A DNA stretch of 64,000 bases, taken from the NCBI GenBank assembly GCA_910574455.1, contig CAJSYZ010000001.1, positions 2,835,424-2,899,423 of the forward strand, read 5' to 3'. Shown here piece by piece: positions 22,268-34,103 of the stretch. The notes below the pieces were generated by a model. That model made no database searches. It was not told where the DNA came from and saw only the letters and a list, made by a program, of their open reading frames with translations. Source of the stretch: Trichaptum fuscoviolaceum. Taxonomy: Eukaryota > Basidiomycota > Agaricomycetes > Hymenochaetales > Trichaptaceae. Positions within the stretch are counted from its first letter, which is position 1. The number at the start of each line of letters is the position of its first letter. Position numbers and translations under genes: made by a program.

Positions 22268-22877
22268 GAAAGATGAAGAGAGTTGATGTGGAGACCTGAA
22301 GAGTGGCGGATCTGTCTAGAGAACTAACAGGATATGCCCCAGAATGTGAGATGTAGATTCATGGAAGCCAGAGGTCGACCACAGGGGCTTAGCTTGACGA
22401 ATTGCACAAATTCGCTATGCTCGATGGCGAGGGCGAGTTGGACGTTGAAGACAACCACTTTGCGGTTGCCAAACAAAGAAAAACAAGCGGAATGGTTATC
22501 GCACTTTCGTGGGAACAGAAGTCCTCATTTGATGACTAAAGTAATGATTGGCTTTGAAGCTGACTTAAGCCGCGTAAGTATGTTCTCTACCTCGTGCAAG
22601 TCTTCATGGGTGAACAGAGCACTGGCACGGCTCCCTGTCCTTACATGGCCTAGCAAGCACATAGCGTCCAATACATCCGTTCACCTGTCATACATCTCCC
22701 GCAGCTAATACATTATTGGCTTCCGCTGTACTCCGTGTATTCACAGCTTACGATCATACGCTCATAAGACTCCGTGTTGTGTGAAGCTTCAGTGTCTTCC
22801 ACCTCGCTAATGCGATATCTACCTTGCGACTTACTCCTACTATCCTTTCATCCTATATCTGGTATAACTCTATAGGG
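22268..22877. promoter_or_regulatory. Divergent intergenic region, kinase / DUF6593 gene
   Basis: About 610 bp between two outward-facing genes. A plus-strand frame of 124 codons (22334-22708) has no recognisable protein features and is treated as chance. No clear motif. Confidence 0.45.
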
Positions 22878-23730
22878 ATGCTCCTCAGATTCAGCGAACC
22901 GGATATGCTCAATACCGAGCTTATCGACGTACCTTCTGGTCAGATCAAGTACATGGTACTTTCAAGGGCTTCGTATATCCAAGGGAAGGATCGGCATATC
23001 GTCGACGTTGCATCTCGGACAACGTCCGTAGCGGACTGCCACGGTAAAATGATAGCAACTATCGAATGGACGGGAAGAGAGAAAAGGACTGGTGGCGTCA
23101 TCCGAATCGCTGACGAAGTGCCGGTGAAGTTCTCGGAGTTATTTGACGGTTGTGTTAGTGTAGAGACGCAGTATGTATATCCATCTTTTGGTTTGAAAAC
23201 CCTCGGTAATCCTGATTATCTTGCGCAAGAACGGACACGTTGATTGTCCCGACTCGTCTGGGATATGTTTGGGTCGCTACCCGAAATAAACTTGTAAGCA
23301 TAGTCATTGTGTCTTTTTGATGTTTGGCCCTTTAACACCAATAATGTACTAGGAGTGCCTCTCGGACACAAACGAGGCCATCGCAAAGTATCATGAACGC
23401 TGCGTGTTGATGGGGAAAACAATTACACCTTCCCCGGTACCGAAAGTCGGGAAAGACTATTTAGAATTCGAGGGCAAGCTTCCAGATGATAAAATAGCGG
23501 AGCTGATAGGTACGCCAGAGCGCATATCTGCTTCCTTCAACGTCTCAATATGTGCAGTGGGCTACATTTTCATGAACATCATGCGACGTACTCGGTTCAA
23601 TCTGCCGAGATACAAATTTCCCCTCATTGACGATTCGGAAGAGACAAGACAGTCTATTGCGGATGTGATAAGTCATGTTAAGGAGAATATCGCGAGACGC
23701 ACCGCAAGCTTTCGGCGGAATACGCTATAA
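22878..23730 (+). CDS. DUF6593-like protein
   Basis: Three exons give 244 aa; introns 23171-23229 and 23294-23352. The ATG at 22878 gives MLLRFSEPDMLNTELIDVPS, and later IATIEWTGREKRTGGVIRIA, TRLGYVWVATRNKLECLSDT and KDYLEFEGKLPDDKIAELI. This order (a substrate-like Asn-Thr start, the I-E-W strand, then Y-x-W and the late L-E-F strand) fits DUF6593, a small beta-rich domain mostly found in Agaricomycetes and usually present in many copies. Its molecular role is not known to me. The last 70 or so residues contain a short hydrophobic stretch (FNVSICAVGYIFMNIM) and a basic, Arg-rich tail. Confidence 0.65.
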
Positions 23731-24270
23731 AATCTGATCTGTCGGTGGTGGCAATCCATTGTACCTATTCTCCCCATTTCAGTCTGTCACCACAGTTACA
23801 TAGGTACATACTCTTATGGATCTCTCATTTATCTGCGTATTATGTGCTTGACGTGCTTCAAACGAGCTCTTCCTGTTACACTAAATAATAGTGATGTTAC
23901 TTCGGGTTTGCCTTACTCTCTCTTGTTTGCTTTCTCCAATCTCATTTATCTCGCTCATCCCTCCTCCCTTGTTGTTTGGCTTTCACTTTCGCCATCTTTG
24001 TCAGGCTTGACCAAGCTCACTCATACTTAATTATACTATGTACTCATCTTAGACTGACTAGTTCCAAATAATGTACCTTTCTGCATGACCGACAATGTAG
24101 TATCGATACGTAGAGGACCGCGTGAGCGGACACGATGTGACCATACGCGACCTCATTGTGACAGACGCGTCTGCCATCGTCCTGCTTGGCCATCGGAAAG
24201 CGATGGTCACCGTGACCTTAACCTCAATCATCTGTTGTGCTACGAGACTCAGTGATTGCTTGGAGAAGAT
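23731..24270. other. Intergenic, upstream of CTF18
   Basis: No gene supported. A pyrimidine-rich tract (about 23920-24000) follows the DUF6593 gene. The stretch to 24270 is the CTF18 promoter side. Confidence 0.5.
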
Positions 24271-27200
24271 ATGACTGAACTGGACTCGTTTGTCCATAAC
24301 GGACTATTGGGGAACTCATTCAACGTTGAAGCCAAGTTAAGAGAAGGTCCGATACAAGCAATGGAGATTGAAAGCATGTTCGTGGCAAATGGATTGCTAT
24401 CGGACGTTGGTGGTGGTCTGTTGGACGACGGGATGCAAATCGATGATGATAGCAAGAGCCAGGAGAAAACTCGTGAGTACAATTAGTGACATGCTGTCTC
24501 GTGTAGAGGCTTAACTCTGTAAATCGCAGTGGTGGAGGACCACAGCGTTTTTCAGACAAATGGGTTGCTGGATTCTTCCCCCGAGGCTCATCAAAGCTTT
24601 GAGCGAAACGGTCTCTTAGATGGAGATAATACTGGGGAATGTATACCCGGAATTTTACTAGCCACAACCGACTCCAGGAGCGAACAAGACTCAAGAGCTG
24701 AAGAGACCCTCGTTGAGTCTCAAGGTAGACTTGCATTTCCACCTTGCCCCAAGCTCTACTAATATCAGGCTCACTTCATTCCTCTGCTGTAGAAGAACTT
24801 CCTACACTATCTGACCTTCTCAAGCCGTATGTACGCAGCACTCCAGTAACGCCAAGCATTGAGACTGGTAGCTTGGGAGTGAGAGCTGGAATCACAGCCA
24901 CAACATTCGATGGCAAGCCTCTTTACCTCCGTAGAAGAACAAAAGCTGAATATAAGCGCACTGTTCGTGGATTTCGACGCAATTCTGGATAACTTATGCA
25001 TGCTTATACCATCTCTACAGGAGACCGGGAGTCAGCGGACATCCAAGCTTCTCGCTATACCGATACACAGACTGTTGGACCAACTATCGATTGATACTGC
25101 CTACAAACTGGCTCATCCGTACGTTCCGATATGAACGTTAACTTCCCTTGACCAATACTAACGTAATTCTTCTTAGAACACAACAAGCGTCTGCGACTGC
25201 TTTGCAACCAGTTGAAAATCAACTTTGGGTGGATCGCTACCGACCGCAAAGATTCACTGAGCTTTTAGGAGATGAGCGCGTACACCGGGAAACTATGTGC
25301 TGGCTCAAGGAATGGGACTGGTGCGTCTTCGGGAAACGAAAGACCAAACAGAAGAAGACATTCGAGAATGATGAAATGGTTTGAACTTTTATGAGAGTGA
25401 ATACCTTTCATTTCTGATGAACGTTTGGTCAGAATACGTATGAGGATACGTACCATCGCCCCCGGGAAAAGGTAAGCAACAGTCCTGCCACATATAGCGT
25501 CTTGTTCCTCATCATAACACCTTAGATCCTATTACTTTGCGGCCCGGCTGGTTTCGGCAAAACTACTCTAGCTCACGTCTTAGCACGACAGGCAGGTTAT
25601 GAAGTCATGGAGATAAATGCAAGGTAGGCGAGACACTTTATCTGCCTTTCAGATGACTGACATACTTCCCAGTGACGCTCGTTCCGGTCATGTAATCGAC
25701 GACCGAATTCGACCGACACTGGAAGCCGGTTCAAGAGTAGGCAGCAAAAAACCTGTTTGCGTAATCATCGATGAAATAGATGGCGCGACTGGTGCTGGAG
25801 ACAATGTAGCTCTATTCCGACTGACAGAAGGATTATGTTGCTAAATCTGATTCTAGGCTTCAGGTTTTGTACAGAAGCTGGTATCCTTGACGTTTGACAA
25901 GCCGAAGAAGAAAGGTCAGTGTGATCGTCATGCAAGGACGAACAGAGCTCATCCTATCTGCAGGTCGAGGTAGCAAAAACGAGGACACAAGACGACCTTT
26001 GTTACGCCCTATCATATGCATATGCAACGACCTCTACGCCTCGTCATTGGTCAAGCTGAGACAGCATGCTAGGATAATTCGCTTCACGCGACCAGCGGAT
26101 ATCTATCTGACGAAGCGTCTGAGGTCAATATGCGAAAACGAGGGCCTACGAGCGGAGTCTCGAGCACTGACAGCACTTGTCGGAATTGCCAAGGGCGATA
26201 TGCGAGGATGCTTGAATACTCTGCAGGTTTGTAACACCTTGATGGATCCTACTCATGATATGTATTTATACGTTTCTAGTTTATCAAAGCTCGAAATCTT
26301 GAAGTGACAGAGCAGGTTATCCGATCGGCTACCGTAGGGATGAAAGAGGCAGATTCATCCTTCATTTCAGTCCTAAGTAACCTGTTCTCCCCGATGTCAA
26401 AGAAACGCGTGAAAGAGATGGACTTGTCTGAAGAGGAAGAAAATCGCTACGTTGCCCGTTTGAGTGCGGATGTCGATGCTAGTGGTTCCGTCGACAGGGT
26501 TGCTCTAGGTGAGCCGGAGACATGCATTTAGCGTAGGATACTTTAACGACGTTCCATCCCAGGGTGCTTCGAACATTATGCGAACCTGCGACATTTCGAA
26601 GCAACCTTGAGTCGACACCAGAAGGCAGCTGAATGGTTAGTCGCTTTCGATACCTTCTCTGGAACTATGCGATCGGAAAGAGAATACGGCCTTCTTCCCT
26701 ACCTTTCGTATACCCTCGTGCCCTTCTACCCACTCTTCAGTGAGCGAGGAGGATCTAAAGTGGAAAGACCCAAAGCTGATTGGGAGGTATGTTGCTCATT
26801 AAAACACGGAAAGGAAGACAGCTTACTGAATTTCTTGTCACAGAATTTGACGAAAACGCGCGCAAGCGAAGAGGTGTACAAATCACTCGTAAAGGGCGTT
26901 CAAACCTCGTCGGTACACCGGTCACCAGGCCTCCGCCATCTTCTATGTAACGAAGTTATGCAGCTCGAATTTGCGCCTTTGATTAACCGGATTATCTCCC
27001 CGCCTTTACGACCAGTACGTTGGCTAATTTTTTCGTTAGTTAGACCAGGAATAGACTTGAGTGCTGCAGGTAAACAGCCAGGTGACGAAACCGCAAGAAC
27101 GTGTTATGCTATCTCGTTTAGTGGACATTATGGTCTCCCTTGAACTTCGGCTTATCCAGGACAAAACCGAGGATGGCCAACTTGTTTACAGACTTGACCC

Positions 27201-27958
27201 GTATGTGCTTCTGTTGTGAATTATATCCGGACTTTAGACGCGATTGATATATATTTTCCAGACCCATCGATGCATTCATAACGTATGAGGGCAAGCGAGC
27301 GGCCGATGTGGCCGTACAGCGATACGCAACTCGGCACCTCCTCGCTGGTGAAGTACGTACGCTCGAAATTTTCACTGAAAAATCCCACTAACCAGGTGAT
27401 CCTGCATTCTCTATCCAGATTGACGCGAAGCTCATTGCAAAGGATGCTGAAACGAACGAGAAAGCCAAAGTTAAAAGACCAAACATATTCAAGATGTACG
27501 TCCCTCCCCTCCGAGGACCTTTTCTATGCGATATTGATTGACTTCTGCTTACCTTGGCAGGATGCATAAAGTGGCGGAAGACGAGGCCGGCGAGAACGCA
27601 GAAGAGGCTGGAGAGCCGAACGATGGCAACGCCCTGAACTCGTCGCCTACGCGCATGAGTCTTTCTGCACTAGGAAAGCGCAAGGCTGCGGAGATCGACA
27701 TCGCTGACAAGGTACGCGGGAGTTGAAACAAATGGGCGTTTTCTTGTGGTTCTTACTGAAAATTAATTCTGTACATCTTTCTTCATTCAGCCACCGGTAG
27801 ATTTCTTCGGAAGACCCATAACAACAGCACCGTCGGCGGCGAAGAAGAGCAAGGGCGATGTTGCGCCTGCCAGGAAGGCATACCGGGTTACGTTCAAGTA
27901 TAATGAAGGTAACTCTGCGGCTGTTAGGAAGCCTGTCAAGGTTTCTTCCTTCCTTTAG
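24271..27958 (+). CDS. CTF18: Alternative clamp-loader large subunit CTF18
   Basis: CTF18 replaces RFC1 in the clamp loader that places PCNA with leading-strand polymerase and supports sister-chromatid cohesion. The AAA+ core is clear: [20 protein letters not shown], Walker [33 protein letters not shown], Walker [34 protein letters not shown] and [11 protein letters not shown]. Upstream is [15 protein letters not shown] and [12 protein letters not shown], as in other Ctf18 proteins. The C-terminal tail [20 protein letters not shown] matches the segment that binds Dcc1-Ctf8 in yeast. A dozen or so introns of 45-65 nt are needed; one (about 24983-25020) is uncertain because a second frame is also open. 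Odd: the disordered N-terminus has four copies of F-x-x-N-G-L-L. The ATG at 24271 is the first in frame. Confidence 0.93.
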
Positions 27959-28233
27959 ATTATTCTGGTGTGTATGTCATGCTGTTTTGTATCGATGGAT
28001 TTGCTTTGTCGCAAGTGTACTATAGTCATGCAAAAATAACATTATCATTATACTTGTTACTGTAATCAAACGTGGACATGCAAAGTACTAAACACACACA
28101 AGAAAGCAGATGTACTTAGATCGTAGACATCGAGAACAATTCAGAACAGGACAACAGGACGAACAGCAGACAAAGCATGGCTCGCCAGACAGGCGACCGG
28201 ATCTATACATGCATAGGAATATAACAAGGACGT

Positions 28234-30713
28234 TCAGAGGACATAACGGAAATCACGATTTTGCCGGTCCGTAAGGTCGAGGAAGGCCTTGTCGACCTTC
28301 TTCTGCACGTCCGAGCCGTCCTCGCCTTTCACGGTGATGTAGACGTCATCATATGTCTCGCTGGACGAGGACTCGAGGTCGCGTCGCTTGTTCTCCATTG
28401 CGAGATACGTGCGGATGACGATAAAGAGGATAGCAAAAGCGCCTTCGCAAGCGACGATGATTGCCCAGGGGACATGATTGCTTAAGAGTAAAGAGGTTAG
28501 ACAGGTGGATGATAAAAGAAAAGGGGGACTGCAAAGCATACCGAGGGCGGTACTTCGCCTGCCACATGAACGGACCCGCTGCGTTACCGATCGCATATCC
28601 GCAGAGAACGATCCCGTTCGTGGTCGTACGCTTTGTGTGACCGGCGGTGACAGTGCCCATCCAGCCTAGCATCACTGGCAAGCACGCGATGGCCCATACT
28701 ATCTCGCTTGTTTAGCAAAAGATATAATGTGGTGGGAAAAAAACGAAACGTACGAGCAGTCCAATACGAGAAGAGAAGCCCGATCTTGTTGTGCGACGGT
28801 AGGGTGATGACGAGGATACCGCCTACCATGGCGGGAAGGGCCCACAAAGCACCAACGTACGCACGGCTGTTCCGGAAGTACGAAGCAGCTTGGACCGCGG
28901 AAAAGATAGTCGCAACTGCGCGTACAGATTTTAGTAAATGTCGGCAAATGAGTTCGAGATCAGATCGCCTTACTTTCTACAACACCATCAACACAACCTG
29001 GAGAAAAGGTGGGGTATGAGGGAATTACGAAATAGTCATCGAGCGTTGAAAAGAACACTGACCTAGGAGAGTAGTTTGTAGAGGGTTGAATCCGAACATA
29101 TTGACGATCAGCTGGCGCTGGTTTGTTAACTGTTGCAAAATCGCTATTAGAACGCTAGCTCGAGCCCCCATAGTAGGATGCATCTTACGGAATTCGGAAT
29201 TTGTCTGTACGTGATGTGATTAAGCAATTGTCTGATACATCACTGGCTAGTGGGAACACTCACGATAAGGCGGCCAGGAGTGCAAACATCCAGGTCTTCG
29301 GGTCCAATAAAGTCTCAACGAATCTGCGGTATCATCTCAGCATCAACTCTCTAGCGCGCATGGGAGACACACTGCAGGGTAAGACTGTACACTTACTGGT
29401 CGCGCTTCCAGTGCTTGTTCTCCACACCGGTCTGGTTGACTTTGATGCGAAGCACGGCGAGGCGCCTGTCCTCTGCGCTCAGGAACCATGCGTTCGTAGG
29501 AGAGTCGGGGAACAGGAACCAGAAAGCGACAGCGGTGAAGAGCGTGATGACCCCGGTGATGATCATGAGCCTTCATTGATTCCAGTTCAGTGAAAATCGG
29601 TTACGAAGTGTCAGAGTACCTACCATTGCCACGGTGCAAAGTTACTTGTATGCGCGTGCAGGACACCAAAAGAAATAAATCCAAGGATTATAATTGCAAA
29701 TCCGTTCATCAAGACTGAAATGCAAATTCGATCCGGAATAGTGGGTTTAAACCGTATCATGAGCATACATCTTGAAGCGAAACCAGACAGATGGGAAGAA
29801 CTCACACCAATAGCCAACGCGCAATGTTTGTTCTGCACGGGTGTAAAACATGGACGTGACGATCAGGAAGCCGGCGGTAATTGCGCCCTCGCAGATGCCA
29901 AGAATGAAGCGCACGGCGAACAGTCCACCAAAGGACTTGCAAGCCGCGTGAGCGCACAGTGCAACAGACCAGATGAATATATTGACGCTAGAAAGCGGCA
30001 AAGACACGGGTGTATCAGTATTCAACTCTTTTCACATTCAAGCGGAAAATCTCAAATATCGGATCACAGGAAACACGGTCAAGTTGATGGGACAGGGACA
30101 GCAGGATCGCTGATCGGGGCATTCTAAAAGACCACCGGGTAGACCGAAGGAAGTAAACTGTGAGCTCACCTCATCCATTTGCCCACAGGGAAATGCTGCA
30201 ACGCCAAGTTTTGTGGGTATTCGAAGACCAGATAGCTCAAGTAGAAGATAGTCCCAAGCCAGTTAAACTGGTTTGCTGTCAAGTGGGCTGACTGACTAGA
30301 GAACATGCATAAGTTCAGCGACAGCACACCAAAAACCATCGTTGTACTCACTTTAACCCGAGGACGGCAGATTGACCCAAAGTCGTTTTGTCGGCAAATT
30401 GCATTCTGTCGGGCATGTAAGCTATGGTTCATTTGCCAGCCATGTCTACTCACAAATACAACACTGCAAATTCCGGTCCAAGTTCAATGACTGATTTTCT
30501 GACGAAAACTTGACATTACTCACAGCACATGAGAGGCATGAGGTGCCAGTCAATCCTCTTCCGGATGCGCAAAGCGTCTGCCTCGCTAATGGAGTCGAGG
30601 CCAGCACCGAGTTGTGCGGCAACGTCGACCTCCTTCTCGTCGACCAAAGCCGCATGATGGTCGACCTTGAGCGTGTCTGAGTTCTTGCTCGCTCTACTCG
30701 AATCGGGATCCAT
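28234..30713 (-). CDS. MFS permease, Dal5/allantoate-type anion:cation symporter family
   Basis: Twelve-helix major facilitator of the fungal Dal5-like group, which imports anions such as allantoate, ureidosuccinate or vitamins with protons. N-terminal tail MDPDSSRASKNSDTLK, then RIRKRIDWHLMPLMC. The next residues LLY come from a 10-nt exon (30463-30454), followed by MQFADKTTLGQSAVLGLK. Other blocks: LGTIFYLSYLVFEYPQNLAL, RFILGICEGAITAGFLIVTS, FSFG-like helix near GFISFGVLHAH, QIPNSLTNQR/NMFGFNPLQTTLLG and GNAAGPFMWQAKYRP. The tail DKAFLDLTDRQNRDFRYVL is highly typical of this family. About nine introns. Substrate is not predictable. It faces CLP1 head-to-head across 1.1 kb and converges on CTF18. 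Confidence 0.88.
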
Positions 30714-31830
30714 AGTACAGAGCTGTTTTTCAAAGTTGGCCGGCCGACGTGGGTGGGGGACTAAAGAGAGCGTCAAGGGCGTCCATCTCGGTTAGCACTG
30801 GTATTTATGATCGAGTTATGAACCGTTGAGTAATGGGCTACGGGGGCATTTGCACACATGGGCGTCTCATCCATCCGATCCCATATAGTCATTCGCTGAC
30901 CACTGATGGTGGCCGACAGGAGCTTTTCGATGAAGTTTTGATGTCTGCCGCATGCCATCCATTTTCTCCTGATGTGTCAGATCCACAGGTAGGAAGAACA
31001 ACAATATCTGTGCCAGGAATGTTCCACCCGTCTAAATTTGCTTCCGCAATGTATAGGATAAGCATTCAGCTCATGTAATCTTCCTCAGCCTTCGGAGAGA
31101 AATTGAGAGAGCGAACAGAAATAAATGAATGTTCTCCGCCAGAAGAGCTGTCTAGCAACTGTTCTGTGCATGTTACCGGCGAGTCTAACGCAAATAGAAA
31201 ACATGATGATTGCACACAGCGAAGACGAACCGGCCGAAGGTCGATCATCCCTCCGGTCTTCTCGAAGGTTGGCGCACGGCTTTCAAAGTTCAAATGCCTC
31301 CATTCCTGTGCCCGAACCCCACATATCTCACAGCGTCCAAGTTGTTCCCGGACGGACCGGACACCATCGCAAGCTTTATATGTCGGTGGTATTCAAAACT
31401 CATTTATTCCGTAGGATATTACTATGCGATACGTTTTCGTCGGAGAGTCATTCTCGAATCGGAACGAACTATGGAAGTACTAGATGGAAGACGGAAGAAA
31501 GGGAGAGTTTGCCATGCACTGGCAGTGTATCTCCGGCCGATCTGCGCACGTGACGCCGCAGTTTACTCTTGAGCTCGGACGTCAACTTCAAGTTCGTCTT
31601 TACCTTTTCGTTGTGTGTTGGCCGTAGCTTTTTACCTCAGCTGCAGGCAATAGCATTGTTTTTGTGCGCTGGACGTGATCCTAAAGAGCTGGCTGCGAAT
31701 ATCGCGCAAATCGGACTCTCTGGTTTAAGAACTTGTGGCGACAATCACTGTACAAGTACGCACTGAAAAAAGCCACTCAGGATTTTTCGAGGATTATCGC
31801 CAATATCCTCACACACAATCTTGATAAACA
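30714..31830. other. Intergenic, permease / CLP1 divergent region
   Basis: About 1.1 kb with no supported gene. Three overlapping plus-strand frames (31103-31572) stay open together, but none shows family features, membrane segments or splice continuity. A long upstream region suits a regulated permease promoter (inference). Confidence 0.45.
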
Positions 31831-33914
31831 ATGTCTGCCGGTGCTGATACGAAGGAGTGGGTGCTTGATCCCGAAACTGAATACCGATTTGAACTCGACC
31901 CAGGGACCACTCTTGCCATCAAGGTATTCCACTTAGTATTCTGCCGACTCGAAATGCGAATAACTGTCGGAGGCACTTTAGCTTATCAAAGGCCACGCAG
32001 AAATATTTGGAGCAGAGCTCGGTGTGGGCGTCTCCTACCTCTTTGGCTATGAGTGCAAAGCAGCCGTCTTCACCTGGCAAGGCTGCACGCTCCAGATACG
32101 TCCACATTTCATCCATTTGTATCCATTGCGTCTCGTATTTACTTATCCATGCCTCTGCTCCATCTATTTGGTTCTCGTATAGACACGTCACTGGCCATCC
32201 CTCGACGGAGTATGTGTCGGACGAGACGCCGATGGTGTCGTACATGAACCTGCATCTAGCATTCGAGCAGATGCGCGTCAAGGCACTCCGCCGCGTGCGC
32301 AACTCACCGAGCCTCGATGGAGGTGAGGGCCACCCCGACGGTCCCCCGCGTGTGCTTATCCTTGGACCGGAGCATGCTGGGAAGACGTCGGCGTGCAAGA
32401 TCTTGACGAATTATGCTGTCCGTGCGGGCCAGGACTGGGCGCCGATGTACGTGAATGTAGACCCGAGCGAGGTCAGTCTTTCAATTACCCATGTTACAAG
32501 GCGAGAGCTCTGAATTCCACGAATTGATAGGGAGGTTGGACCGTACCGGGAACAATTTCAGCCTGTTCGATCGAGATGCCGATCCCAACCCAATCTCCCG
32601 CAAATCCGCTTGGTTCCACCGTTACCTCTGCTCCCACTACCCTGACCTCCTCAGCGCTCCTTCCTATAGTATACTGGTTCGGACACGCAGAAGTGCGCCG
32701 TAATCCGCTTCTGATGGACCGCTTAATACGCAATCTTGGTGAGAATGTCATGGCAAGACATGACGTGGACAATCAAGGTTTTTAACAGGCTCTGAGTCAT
32801 ACGTACTTTCAATCTGTTGCTTATATTGAACATATAGGTCGCTGTTCGGGCATCATAGTGGATACGCCCGCGTCTTTCGCTGCGGGTGTGGCTGGCGTCA
32901 CAGGAGATAAGAAATACTCCTTAGTCAAGGCTTGCGTTGACGCATTTCAAAGTTATTAAATCTGATTTACATTTCCTCCCCGATCGCTGATTTACTTACA
33001 TTGCTGCCTTAGTCAATGTCATTATTGTCGTTGGACACGAAAAATTGAACGTTGAAATGCAACGCATGTTCGGATCGACGATCAGTGTCGTGAAAATCCC
33101 GAAGTCCGGTGGAGTGTGTCACCGCCTCCCCCCTTGTCCTCGGCAGCACTAACATAACATCATGATATAGGTTGTCGAGCTTGATCTTGGGTACCGTGAA
33201 CGCGTGCATCGATATCAAGTTCATCACTATATGTATGGCCAACACATCGCCCCTCCGAACGGAGATACGTCTGGTGGGGGAGGCGCGGCTGAGGAAGCAC
33301 TGGACCTCGCCGGCACGGCGCTTTCGCCACTTTCAACTGTCATAAGCTTCGACGACCTGTCGATCTACCGAATTGGTGGAGGTGCGTTCGACTTATATGT
33401 CTTTTTCACCACCAGACTTGCTCTGTACTGTAGCTCTCCTGTTTCTCAGTACCACCATTCTTGTGGTGGTGAGAGTGTCAGAAACAACTGCACCTTTTAG
33501 AGTGAAACTACATAGTGCTGATGCCGTCTGAACAGAGTCAATTGCGCCTTCATCAGCCCTCCCGATCGGTGCGGCGCGTGTCGTCTCCGAGATCCAGCCC
33601 ATACCCGTCGACCCCGCCTCAAAAGGCTCTGGGCTGCTGAACGCTGTCGTCGCTCTACTCGCGCCACTGAACCCTGACGAAAACGAGCGGTACGACGAGG
33701 AGTTGCTAGACCTTACTGTCGTGATGTTTCTCGTTGTGTATGTGCTTTCCCTCTCGCCTTATTCTTGTCGACGTAGTTACTGATTGCCGGATTTTATGGG
33801 GTTAGGTCTGCAGTCGATGTCCACAATCGCAAGTTAACGGTGTTGATGCCGAGTCCGGGCTCAGTTGCAGGACGTACAGCAATTATGGGTTCTTTCGAGT
33901 GGCAGGATCAATAG
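31831..33914 (+). CDS. CLP1: mRNA cleavage/polyadenylation factor CLP1
   Basis: CLP1 is a P-loop polynucleotide-kinase-like subunit of the 3'-end cleavage factor that bridges to Pcf11. The start MSAGADTKEWVLDPETEYRF matches the N-terminal beta domain. After an intron comes IKGHAEIFGAELGVGVSYLF and FTWQGCTLQI, then GHPSTEYVSDETPMVSYMNL. The P-loop is VLILGPEHAGKTSACKIL, followed by VNVDPSEGGWTVPGTISACS across an intron, YWFGHAEVRRNPLL and GIIVDTPASFAAG. The C-terminal domain has LDLGYRERVHRYQVHHYMYG, ISFDDLSIYRIGG, VDVHNRKLTVLMPSPG and a final GSFEWQDQ. Nine or so introns of 50-65 nt. Domain order and length fit fungal CLP1. It converges on the NADH dehydrogenase gene with 189 bp between stops. 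Confidence 0.93.
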
Positions 33915-34103
33915 AAACACATTTTGTTATTTGAGGTCATAATAAATGAAGTGTAAAAAGTAGCCTTGAAGTCCGTCCCGAGGCAAAGGGAAGTTAAAGG
34001 AGGTTAAAGAATGGTACGGTTGCTAAGTAAACAAGTAACGTCAACGTCAAGTCATAGATACAGTACATCGTCACTACGTGAAACAAGGTGTACAATATTT
34101 TCT

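Noticed and set aside
22334..22708. 124-codon plus-strand frame between kinase and DUF6593 gene
   Set aside because: No family features, odd composition, and it lies in the promoter gap; no splice continuity with the next gene.
31103..31572. Three overlapping plus-strand frames upstream of CLP1
   Set aside because: All three open together, which suggests chance low stop density; none has recognisable protein features.
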